A stretch of DNA of 64,000 nt, taken from positions 4,402,001 through 4,466,000 of the forward strand of contig JAPNXP010000005.1 in NCBI GenBank assembly GCA_028753945.1. Direction: 5' to 3'. This DNA comes from Hexactinellida sp. DTS-2022. Its lineage: Eukaryota > Porifera > Hexactinellida. How positions within the stretch are numbered: the stretch's first letter is position 1; each line of letters begins with the position of its first letter. The notes under the pieces were generated by a model. It was not told where the DNA came from. It did not search any database and saw only the letters and a program-made list of their open reading frames with translations. Position numbers and translations under genes: made by a program. Positions 55,050 to 64,000 of this stretch are shown here, piece after piece.

Positions 55050-55395
55050 ACCTCCAAATTTGACATTGTGAAATTTAATGATTACGTCATTGTGCGATAA
55101 TGAGTAAGCATATTGGCAATCTAGTCCCCCCATCTTTTCCCGCATCTTTAATGTACATGTTCTATTAAATTTTCGGATTTTTATCTCATAGAGGGCACGA
55201 ATTATGTGCGATTAGTGAATTTTCAGGGTTCTCAAAATGTGAAAATGACGTCATAAGTTGGCGAGATGTGAGAAATTTTGAGTGGAAACCTCCACTTGTC
55301 GTTGGTGGGTGCCAAAGGTTACCCCTATATGCCAAAAATCACATTTGGAAACCGTCCACTTTCTTCAATTAACTCGGAACATACAAACAAATACA
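55050..55395. repeat. Direct repeat, copy 1
   Basis: About 335 bp matching 60640-60985 in the same orientation (CGATAATGAGTAAGCAT, AATGTACATGTTCTATTAAA, GAAACCGTCCACTTTCTTCA). It ends at a Tigger-like fragment here. Unclassified family. Confidence 0.8.
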
Positions 55396-55474
55396 GTGGA
55401 TGCCAGTTATAAGCACATCGTCGGGAACTGCACTTAATGTGCTTATATCCGATATGTTCTTATAACCGGTGTGC
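55396..55474. repeat. Pogo/Tigger-type fragment, 5' part
   Basis: TACAGTGGATGCCAGTTATA and following match 11320-11450. It breaks off where the hAT-like element at 55475 starts. Confidence 0.75.
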
Positions 55475-56798
55475 CAGGTGCGAGGCCACCCTCAACTGTT
55501 TTGTGGGGCTTAAGCCCCTGGACAATTACTCAAAAAATAGAGGTCCAACGAGAACCTCAAAAGAATCTAATAATTTTTGATCCATCCCACAGCGGTATTA
55601 TACTACATTTTACTTGCCAATCCAATCCAATCGAGATTATTTTCGATACTCGATTGCTGATTTTTCGAATCGATTGGATTGCCCATAGTTTAGATAGATT
55701 GGAACTCAATCAATGGACCTGGATCGATTTTATTTCTGTTTCTCGATTGGTGTAATATTTTACCCAAATTGATTGACAAAATAAGATCTAACATTTTTCT
55801 CAAATCATTATTGCAACTTGGTTGTCAGTTTCAGACAATGTGTATACCCTTTTTCATTATTTATTTAAATCAACATCAGAATTTTCGATATTTCGTTTCT
55901 TTAATCCAAGGGTATGTTCAAATGCGAATAGTATCTAGATACTGCTGAAATGCATAAATAGTGGTGGCTCTGATGTGACTAATAAAGAATCGATTAGAAT
56001 TTCAACTAAAATAATATATAACTACGTAATAAGCTAACAAAATGTAAATATTATGATCAACCGACCTAAATAACTTAGAAAAAATCGAGAAAAACACAAG
56101 AAAAATCGATAGAAAAACCTTATCAAATCGATTGCGATTATCGATGGTCAATATCAATTGGATTTTCAGGTGCAGCGTCTATTGTGCAACCCACGATATC
56201 GGTTGGATTGGATTGACAACCTGATTACTAAGGAATATTGACTAATTATATATGAATTATTTGGTCTAAAGCAGGGCTCTCCAACCGTTTTCATTAGTAT
56301 ATTAAAACATGATTGAGGGCCGCAAGATCATAGTCCGTAGAAAAAATTCCCTCGACAGATATATTTCAACTTTTGAGATCTGCTTCTATTTGTAGCTAAC
56401 TAATTTGTCAATTTCTAATTGTAAATTTGAAACACTCGAAACATTATCATCACCATTCAAATATAGATCAGTATGGAACAAAAATGCAATTGGACGCATA
56501 ACTAAATATTTCAATAGGCAATATTATTTGGCGGGCCTGCATATTTTGCTCCTGCGGCCCGAAGTTTGGAGACCCCTGGTCTAAAGAATTAATTAAAGAA
56601 ACAATACTAAAGTATATGAGAACATTGATATCTAAAATATTAATTTCGAAATTATCAAATTAAATTTAGCAATGTTGTACTATTTTATACGTAAACACCA
56701 TCAGTAATTAGGGGACTAACTTTATAAAATTTGGGGGGGGGCTAAATTTCGGATTTGGTGGGGCTTAGCCTCCAAAGCCCCCCCTGGCCTCGCCACTG
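55475..56798. mobile_element. Probable hAT-like non-autonomous element, 1.3 kb
   Basis: Left end CAGGTGCGAGGCCACC with GGGGCTTAAGCCCC inside. Right end mirrors it (GGGGCTTAGCC … GGCCTCGCCACTG). No target duplication found. The interior has many AATCGATTGGATTG words (55620-56210) and the MITE at 56272-56578. Confidence 0.55.
56272..56578. repeat. hAT MITE with perfect 8-bp duplication GTCTAAAG
   Basis: Ends CAGGGCTCTCCAACC and TTTGGAGACCCCTG, flanked by GTCTAAAG (56264-56271, 56579-56586). Confidence 0.92.
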
Positions 56799-57672
56799 GT
56801 AGTAAACTACCAAACTCAGGGAAACTGTAACTTAGTCGGCCGTACCGTTACTAGTGGGGTTTCGTCCCATCTCAGGGACTCATCAGGAGGGTGACCCTCG
56901 ACCCTGTGACTTGGGTGGTCACTCTTCCTTATTGCCACAGTCCACTACTGCGCTCCTGCCAGTGTACACCTAGCTCCACTAGGTACCGGCCCCGATACTA
57001 CAAGGACCCTACTATAACGTTTTACTAGAAGAAGCACACTAAAAAGAACGTGCATCTTGCCCTGCATTCTGCATTAACTACATCCGTAATACAATACTTT
57101 AATATTTGTAGTTCGTTTTAGTTAAGTATATATTAACTTCCCAGACGAGCGAGCGGAGCGAGCGAGAAAAATATTATGGGGTATCCGTGGATTTTGGTGA
57201 ATTTACAGGGGAAATTGGAGCCTAGTACAAGGATATGTCTCAATTGGGATGGCAAGTATGAACTAAAGATAACTTTTTAAATCGAATTTAGTAGCATCAA
57301 TGGATCAGAGCATTGAAACATCAACAAAAAATTTACCAGGGGGGCATTACCCCGGGGCAAATATTTTACCAGGGGGGGCATTGCCCCCTATGTCACCCCC
57401 CATGGCGACGTCCCTTGGTTATATGTTACAACATGTATGAACATTTATGTCAGTAATATACAAGTTTTCCACAAATTGAGTAAAATAAATTTTGTTACAA
57501 TAAATTGGGGGCATCCGTTAACTCGAACATTCCCTATCTCGAACAGATTTTGATTTCCCTTGAGGGTTCGAGTCTTCGAGATACTGGATGTTGAATGTTT
57601 ATTTTGTTTTATCATGTTATATTATCAGAATAATTGTATGTTTAAATACTGACATGTTAGCTGATTTAGTAA
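56799..57672. other. GC-rich unassigned patch, G-run repeats, no gene
   Basis: 56816-57010 is unusually GC-rich for the window with no frame or RNA fold I recognise. 57330-57415 has three CCAGGGGGGCATT-type repeats ending GGCGACGTCCCTTG, probably an element end. 57505-57595 resembles a decayed Tigger end (TAACTCGAACATTCC, TTCGAGATACTGGATG). Confidence 0.4.
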
Positions 57673-58596
57673 TTAATTTATAATCCCATTATTATTTATA
57701 CAAATCTTTCCTTGGGTTGCCCACAGCTGATGTATTTTTTTTAGATCGATCGTAGGATAGTCGTGGAACAGGTACCCGTCTTCTTTACAAGCTATCCCAT
57801 ACAGGTATATTCTCGAATCGTGTAGGTATGTTACGTTTAGTCCTGCAATCCAAGCTCCTATTGCGGTATCTTCATTTGCATGAAATTCCAGCCTGTCATT
57901 ATTAACCGCCATGAAATCTACTAGGTCCCTAGATAACAAGTTTCCCGCGCCCGATGCAAAGAAAAGGTACACGCTGCACATCGTCCAATTAATATCCACC
58001 CATTTTCCAGTATGATGTACATAACCTGAAAACTCGAAATTTCCCAATAACAGTTTCTTTCTTGGTATTCTCTCAGTTGTGAGTATTTTTACAAATCTTT
58101 CCACTAATAGATAGACATCATCGTCTGTTTTAAGGTAATACACAGAGTTTATATGTTGGTGCGCCCACTTCATCATTTTCAACACTTTATATGTTGTCAA
58201 ATCATATCTTTCTTCTATATCGCAAAAGAAAATGATGTCTTTGTGTTCTGTTTGTTCTCTTAAGAGAATAGCACGTTCTTCCAATGTTATACTTTTTGTT
58301 CCGATGAAAAAGTGGAATTGAATGTAAGAGTTTCTTTCATAGACATCATTCAGCCATGTTTCTCTTATATTTTGTCTTTTTTCTATGTTGCCTGGTGCCG
58401 TCATAATCATTAAATAGAGTAGATACTCTCGATCACTTTTTGAATACTTGGGTAATTTTTGCGAAAAGAGAGTCATTATAATCATATGCTCAATTGTGAG
58501 TAGGAATAGAATGATAATTAGGAATATCTTTTTAAGAGCCTTTTTTGTTCTCCTCCTTTTTAATAGATCGCAGGGAAGACAAGATTTGACAACCAT
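57673..58596 (-). CDS. Beta-1,3-galactosyltransferase, GT31 family (B3GALT6-like)
   Basis: 307 codons in one exon; type II membrane protein: short basic cytoplasmic tail (KRRRTKK, 13-19), signal-anchor (about 23-44), then a lumenal catalytic domain. GT31 motifs: KRQNIRETW (73-81), YYLKTDDDVY with the Mn/UDP-binding DDD at 158-160, ASGAGNLLSRDLV (214-226) and the acidic ED at 242-243 in NEDTAIGAWIAGL. The tail (HDSRIYLYGIACKEDGYLFHDY … QGKIC) follows the order of B3GALT6 (HDPRF…GC…YLVTHK…GRLC). B3GALT6 adds the second galactose of the glycosaminoglycan linker in the Golgi. Length is close to the human protein (about 329). Other GT31 members are possible. The frame looks intact, and no transposon signature is present. 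Confidence 0.85.
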   Translation of the reverse strand: MVVKSCLPCDLLKRRRTKKALKKIFLIIILFLLTIEHMIIMTLFSQKLPKYSKSDREYLLYLMIMTAPGNIEKRQNIRETWLNDVYERNSYIQFHFFIGTKSITLEERAILLREQTEHKDIIFFCDIEERYDLTTYKVLKMMKWAHQHINSVYYLKTDDDVYLLVERFVKILTTERIPRKKLLLGNFEFSGYVHHTGKWVDINWTMCSVYLFFASGAGNLLSRDLVDFMAVNNDRLEFHANEDTAIGAWIAGLNVTYLHDSRIYLYGIACKEDGYLFHDYPTIDLKKIHQLWATQGKICINNNGIIN

Positions 58597-59857
58597 ATTT
58601 CTGTAGTTTGTAAAGTATTAATTTTTTAGCCTAGGCCAATGAGTGCATCTACTAATAAATAGTAGAGATTATGCCGTAATGATCAAGTTACATTTGTGAT
58701 TCTTAGGTATTGGGTTACGCGTAAATCTGTTGAACAGAGATCTATTGCTTGTTACTAACTTACTATAAAGCAGTATTTCCCTCCCTGGGATCCACGGTTG
58801 GCAGTAAGGGGTCGTCAAGATCTCAAAATTTGTATTACGGTATTGGGAGAAGGTACACAGAATGTATGGTATTTTGCTATAGGGAGTCCACCGGCAGTGG
58901 CGGCGTTAGCGTGCCACCAGTGGGGGCCTTTTCAATAATCTAAGGGGGTTCATTTAATCCGCATCAATTTGAACAACACGAGTTCTTCGGACTTGTTCGC
59001 TACCCGACGGACCACGCAACCAGTACGCGGGCTCGATTTTTATTTTAACAACGTCAACAACAAATTTATTATAGAAACTCATAAATGCCGAAATTGTCTT
59101 CAGAGTACTGTTTACCTATAATACTCGTGGAAGCTAGTATTTGGGTTGATTTTAAATGTTCACCAATTTTTTAACCATTTTGTAAACAACAACAACAATT
59201 CATAATATTTTGTAATACAAAATCTCCATAGAGGATTTTGGGCACAACATAACACTTAATTTCTCAGCAACTAATCAACCAATCCACCCAAAAATTGTTG
59301 TACAACATAAACGTAGGGTGGGACTTATCCTCATTTTAATATTTAGAACATATCACACCGCCCCATCCCACAATGAGACTGAAAATTTGTAACACAAAAT
59401 TCCCATAGACCTGATTATAATACTAGATTCAAATAATCAATGATAATAACCTAGGTTGTGAATAGACTATGGCCGCTCATTCTAAGAAAATTATTAAACA
59501 AGCATCGCACGGAACAATGATCAGTTTTTCATCTTGCTATTCTTTAATAACATGGAAATCCTTGCTACTCTTTCGATCTAGTGCTGAATTCACTTTGACC
59601 ACAGGCTGATAATGGTCCCAATGTAGCCTAAAATAGATTATTTTATCTGTTACCAGATGAACATTATGTTTGTCATTAAGCCATAACCTGAGAATTTACA
59701 CCTATTTTTCAGACAGTCTCTGTAAACAAAAATATCTGTTAGGACTTGCTAGAAAAAGTTATAAATCAGTTCCCCATGAACCAATACTCTCGATTCTACT
59801 TTGAATTATATAGCCGTATATTGAAAGACAGCGGTTTTCTGGAAGCAATTCGTAGTG
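58597..59857. other. Intergenic stretch
   Basis: Fragments with CAGTGGCGG-like words near 58890-58930 suggest a broken hAT MITE. Otherwise nothing recognisable. Confidence 0.35.
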
Positions 59858-60003
59858 CACGGGCGTCGCACGGCTCTAAAAACTCTCCGGTCAAACTGTT
59901 AAAGTGGTCCGGCCAAAACCGGACCCTCCTATATAATATAGTAGAATAAATGAAAAGTGGTCCGGCCATGGCCGGACCAGCCGGACCGCGTGCTACGCCT
60001 ATG
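59858..60003. repeat. 146-bp MITE of the 13.5-kb element's family, 5-bp duplication TAGTG
   Basis: CACGGGCGTCGCACGG at the left and CCGCGTGCTACGCCTATG at the right, with TAGTG on both sides (59853-59857, 60004-60008). Sequence next to each end (CTCTCCGG, GTGGTCCGGCC, TATATAATATAGTA) matches the ends of 35576-49050. Confidence 0.92.
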
Positions 60004-60014
60004 TAGTGTAAACT

Positions 60015-60150
60015 CAGGGCCGGCGGTTGGGGCGGCCTGGGCCGCCCCACTTTTTCTGTGATTCTTTTGGTACTTTGAAATTTCGCGGGAGTGTTTGCAA
60101 TACTGTTATACAAGGCCGCCCCACCTCTCACGAACTTCCGCCGGCCCTAG
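60015..60150. repeat. hAT-like MITE
   Basis: CAGGGCCGGCGG at the left, CCGCCGGCCCTAG at the right, GGCCGCCCCAC repeats inside. AACT on both sides only, so the duplication is not clear. Confidence 0.65.
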
Positions 60151-60182
60151 AACTGCAATAGTTAGTGCATTTCTCTCGATAT

Positions 60183-60519
60183 GCGCCCCTCATATTTTCT
60201 AGTATATCTCTCTGAATTCTTTATGAAAGTGGTCAGTACCTGTAATAAAATATGATAACGACCTGAAAAGACAATTTCCGTCTGGTGAAATTCTTTTCTC
60301 TTTTGAAGGTGCCAGCTGGCGAAGGTCTTCTTTCTTCGTGAAGGGTAGATTTTCGAATATAATTCCGAACACAAAACTTAATTTTAATATTTTGCACTTC
60401 AATTTTTGCCATTTTGTATCAATTGGAGAAAATTCTCCCTGAGGATAAACAGTGACTACATTACTAATAAGTATAGATTCGTTACACTCTTCACTTGAAA
60501 ATTGAGTATTGTTACACAT
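60183..60519 (-). pseudogene. OTU protease fragment, third member of the MULE-OTU family
   Basis: Minus-strand frame with KISTKWQKLKCKILKLSF-like linker (…GEFSPIDTKWQKLKCK), LRQLAPSKEKR and then ISPDGNCLFRSLSYFITGTD (DGNC codons 60271-60282). It stops shortly after, so the His part is missing. It aligns over its whole length with 5380-5700 and here the linker and DGNC are in one frame, which supports their being one protein in the family. Confidence 0.8.
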
Positions 60520-60639
60520 ACTCTGTTTTGAATATAACTAGCGCGCTTCGCGGCAGAACACATCATACACCAACCGCGAAGCGGTTGGTGTGTGGTTTAT
60601 ATACTCCTAATATTGATTATTGAGCGTAAATAGACCTAA

Positions 60640-60985
60640 ATAGTCAAATTTAACAATGTGAAATTTTAATGATTACGTCATCATGCGATAATGAGTTAGC
60701 ATAATGGTGATCTGGTATGACCAACGTGTCCGCATCATTAATGTACATGTTCTATTAAATTTTAGATTTTTATCTCTTCGAGGGCGCGAATTTTGTGCAT
60801 TTAAGTGACTTTTGAGGGTTCTCGAAATGTGATAATGATGTCTTAACTTTTTGAGGTGTGAGAAATTTTGAGTGGAAACCTCAACTTGTTGACGGGTGCC
60901 AAAAATTACCCCTATAGGCCAAAAATCAGATTTCGAAACCGTCCACTTTCTTCAATCAACTCGGAACATACAAACAAATATATAT
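60640..60985. repeat. Direct repeat, copy 2
   Basis: Matches 55050-55395. A short perfect palindrome (CCAACCGCGAAGCGGTTGG) lies just before it at about 60575. The repeat's association with the OTU fragment on one side and the KDZ element on the other gives no family assignment. Confidence 0.8.
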
Positions 60986-62412
60986 ATGTTATGTCGATTT
61001 TGTCAAATAGTCGATTTTACAAAATCAACTTCCAAAATGTCGATTTTGTAAGATCAACATACAAACTTAAGCAGTAAATTTGTAGCAAAATAGTAATTGA
61101 CAAATTTGTGATTGCGTAATGAACAGTGTAATTGGAATTCACATGAACCTCAAATTCGACACTAGCAAATAAATTAAGCTGTGGCGTCATTAAGAATAAC
61201 TGTATGCACAAGAGTAACTACTGTAATAGCATTGTTTACACTATAAAAAGCTTCTGTGATGTTATCAATTTTCTCCATAGGATTTGGCTTATGACTGATT
61301 TTGGCCGTAACTTTGTCAATTCCGATTTTTGATTTGTTTTAGTCTATCTTCATCATTTAGCGAGTTCTAGACGTGTCCATATAGCGTTTTGGCCTAACTT
61401 TACTAAATATAGGAGGTGTTTATTACTGAAGTTGCACCATTCCGGGACCTACCGGAGGAGATCCTAATGCCTCATCTTATGAAGACTTCTCATCTGAAAC
61501 AGGTAATTAATTAATTGTCATTTTTTGGATGCTTGCCGCGAAAGTTGTATTAGCGATATTTATATGGGTGGTTTCAAGCATATGGTGAATTTTGTATTGT
61601 AACTCTCTACTGTAGACTGTAATAGTATAACTAAGCATATTATCCTAACTATATAACTTTCTTTGTTAAATTTTTGTAATATCATTGAATAACTTGGTCT
61701 AAGGCTTCCCATCTCGCTAATACTATCGATATCAACAAGTGAGGATTAAATTTTGGAAACTATGCAAACTGTGGTTGCCAAGTTTATTGTGTATTAGCAA
61801 CAATATTACAACAACAAATTTTACCATTCTCAGCCTGATAAAATCATAGAAACTTATACTGGAAATTTGTCGAAGGAAATATCGTAAAATTTATTGAAAT
61901 TATCAGAAATTTGCCTTCGTTTCATTCACTGAACAGGAACCATATGTGTGATAATTATATAACTTAGTAATTAATTAATTAATTAATTACAATAGAGGTC
62001 AAATATGTTGGTTTACTTGGTTAACTAGATACTGATATATGTTAAAATTTCTTAGAGCTTCGTTTATTACTTATTCTGAAACAATCCAAGCAAGTGCAAA
62101 AAACACCCATTTGAGCTATTGAGGTTCAAAATTTTTTAATTGTTTAACTATTCATTAAAAAATGTATCGATGACATCCTTTAATAGTTAATTATATTAAA
62201 TGGATAATTCGCTTCGAAAATATTAAAAAATACATAATCAAGAAACTTGATGATTAAGGTTGTTGCTAGATGCTTGTCGTGAAAATAAAATTCGAAAATA
62301 TGATTATAATGAAATAAAGTGCTACTATAATATCATGGAATTGTCTGGGAAGTCTAAAATTTCGAAAATCTATTCTGTATTGACTCCTGGATCCATTTTT
62401 ACTGACGTCATT
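60986..62412. other. Long stretch without a clear gene
   Basis: AT-rich. One small feature: around 61436-61503 a plus-strand frame reads FRDLPEEILMPHLMKTSHLKQ and stops at a gtaatt donor, vaguely F-box-like. Nothing around it supports a gene, so I do not call it. Confidence 0.3.
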
Positions 62413-62566
62413 GTTGAGAACTTGTAAACAAATGAATAATAAGTTGATTAATAGAAATACAAATAAATAAAGACATTAGTGAAGTCTAACTAAACACACA
62501 ATAACTAGTGCGAGCTAAGAGCAACTACTAAGGTTGGTTAACAATCGACTAAACTATAACATCACC
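62413..62566 (-). repeat. Candidate 3' LTR of the Gypsy fossil
   Basis: In the element's orientation a purine tract (GAAAGGGGG) is followed by TGATGTTATAG, and about 154 bp later the sequence ends TCTCAACA. This TG…CA layout after a polypurine tract is what an LTR should show. No second LTR is in the window, so this is tentative. Confidence 0.45.
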
Positions 62567-64000
62567 CCCTTTCGGAAATCTCACTTTGTCTGAGGGGGAT
62601 ATTCGCGTTGTGGTGCTTCGTCCCATGTCACGTAATCTCCAAGATACTGTGGACGTCTCCGATCTCTTATTGGGTAACGTCTCGTTCCCATTTCTCCTCC
62701 ACGATCCTCTGGGATCGTATCTAGTTCCTCGTAGTCTCCACTCACTGTACTATCAACTGTACCTGCTCTATCACCTTCATTTTGAGTATAACTGTTAGGG
62801 GGGTCAGAGTTCTCTTCTCCTTGACCCATCAACGCCTGGGGTTCTGTCGTTTGGGTTTCAGGAGTTTGGAACGTAATTGGGATGGTTCCTTCGTATTGCT
62901 TGCAGTGATCCAAGTGTACCCACTTATCCCGGTGGATCAGTCTGAGTTTCACGTCAGCTTCTCTCCGCGCGAGTACTTGATATGGTCCGTCGAACCTGGG
63001 AACTAGTGAATCCTCTCTAGCATTCCTCCTGAGAAGGACCAGATCTCCACTTGAGACCTGTGATTCAGATTTTCCTTTGTTACACCTCTCCCTCGCTTTC
63101 CTGAGGTTTTGATCAGAATACTCCTTCGCAATCGAGTTGAGCTCTGCTTGCTTGCGTCTTAAGGATTCCAAGTATTCGCTGTGTGTATTACTTTCGCATT
63201 CCTGTAACTCATTGCACCATGCGTCGAGAGGGCTCAGAGGTTCACGACCATACGTTAACATGTGTGGAGAGACTCGAGTCGTACTATTCACCATTGCATT
63301 GCAGTGGAATGAAACTTCGGAGAGCAAGGATGGCCAAGAACCTCTATCTAATTGCCTGTCCTGCTGCAGGCAACGAATGACTTGCTTGACCATTCCGATA
63401 TTTCTCTCTGACATCCCATCTGACTGAGGTCGGTAGGGTGTCGTTCTCCTCTTGTTTACACCGAGTGCATGGCAGAACGTTCTGAATGTTTCGCCGTCTA
63501 CGTTCGGCACCTGGTCACTCTATACCACCTTTGGGACACCATGTCCTTTGTAAACCCAGGCTTCTTCAAAAGCTTTCACGATTGTCGCTGCTCGTTGGTC
63601 TTTCATCGGCTGGACCTCTATGTGTCTGCTGAACAGGTCAACTATCAACAGAAAGTAGCGATATCCATCCTCTGACCAGGGAAGCGTCCCGATATCGATG
63701 CCCACTGCGTACCCAGGTCTCCCTTCGTATCCACACATTTCGCGAATCGGTTCTTTGCCCTTATTGGAAGGTTTTGATTTGTGGCAAACTAAGCAATTCC
63801 GGCAGGACTTCTCTACGTCCCTAGCCATCCCGACCCAGAAAAAATTCTTCCGCAGTGATTGTAATGTGCCGGCTTTTCCGAAATGGTGCTGTGAGTGTAC
63901 CTGTTCAATTACCTCGCATTTTATCTGTTTCGGTACCACTATCCTGTCCTGGAAGAAGAGTTTCCCTTGTACCACTTTAAGACGTTCTCCTACTTTCCTG
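62567..64000 (-). mobile_element. Ty3/Gypsy LTR retrotransposon fossil: integrase end of pol, runs off the window
   Basis: Minus strand. Zinc-binding HHCC region (HSQHHFGKAG … CRNCLVCHKSKP), integrase core with GIDIGTLPW and DLFSRHIEVQPM, a TPYRPQSDGMSERNIGMVK block, and a chromatin/host-binding C-terminal part with GPYQVLARR. Its 3' end meets the candidate LTR at 62413-62566. The upstream half lies beyond position 64000. It appears broken, with few breaks in the visible part, and looks younger than the fossil at 49540-51107. Whether both are the same family is not decided. Confidence 0.9.

Overview
This is a stretch of animal (metazoan invertebrate) nuclear DNA. It is AT-rich and very dense in transposons. 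The signs are an Argonaute of the AGO clade, a B3GALT6-like glycosyltransferase, spliceosomal GT/AG introns of about 60-400 nt, THAP/P-type, MULE, KDZ, hAT, Tc1/pogo and PIF DNA transposons, and Ty3/Gypsy remains. I cannot name the species; a sponge-, cnidarian- or tunicate-grade invertebrate would fit. Only two genes look like intact host genes, and both are single-exon on the minus strand: the Argonaute (11764-14778) and the beta-1,3-galactosyltransferase (57673-58596).

Layout. 1-1010: three MITEs. 1066-9847: a Mutator-like (MULE) element with long inverted repeats. It holds a minus-strand gene with a 2A ribosome-skipping motif in exon 1, a DDE transposase and a C-terminal OTU cysteine protease, and several smaller elements have inserted into it. 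9848-20240: Argonaute among MITEs, a 1.05 kb PIF-like element and unassigned repeats. 20245-23335: an almost intact P-type (THAP) transposon. 23374-35571: two further P-type genes (A and B) head to tail on the minus strand, broken up by a 4.2 kb non-coding inverted-repeat element, hAT MITEs and others. 35576-49050: one 13.5 kb element with a 5-bp target duplication, inserted 14 bp upstream of gene B. It holds many nested fragments: FLYWCH-MULE, a second OTU-MULE relative, a 3.7 kb foldback palindrome and a RAG1/Transib-like fragment. 49540-51107: Gypsy pol fossil. 51261-55042: a KDZ (Zisupton-like) transposon with a KDZ transposase convergent with an Ulp1-PHD protease gene. 55045-62400: repeats, the glycosyltransferase and a third OTU fragment. 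62413-64000: 3' half of another Gypsy fossil running off the window.

How the parts relate. The window is mainly a record of nested insertion. Many insertions can be checked inside the window itself, because a sister repeat or the other arm of an inverted repeat keeps the empty site. Two unrelated transposon lineages here carry their own ubiquitin-system proteases (OTU in the MULE, Ulp1 in the KDZ element). The Argonaute keeps its slicer residues and belongs to the small-RNA machinery that in animals restrains such elements. All coordinates of decayed genes are approximate at exon borders.
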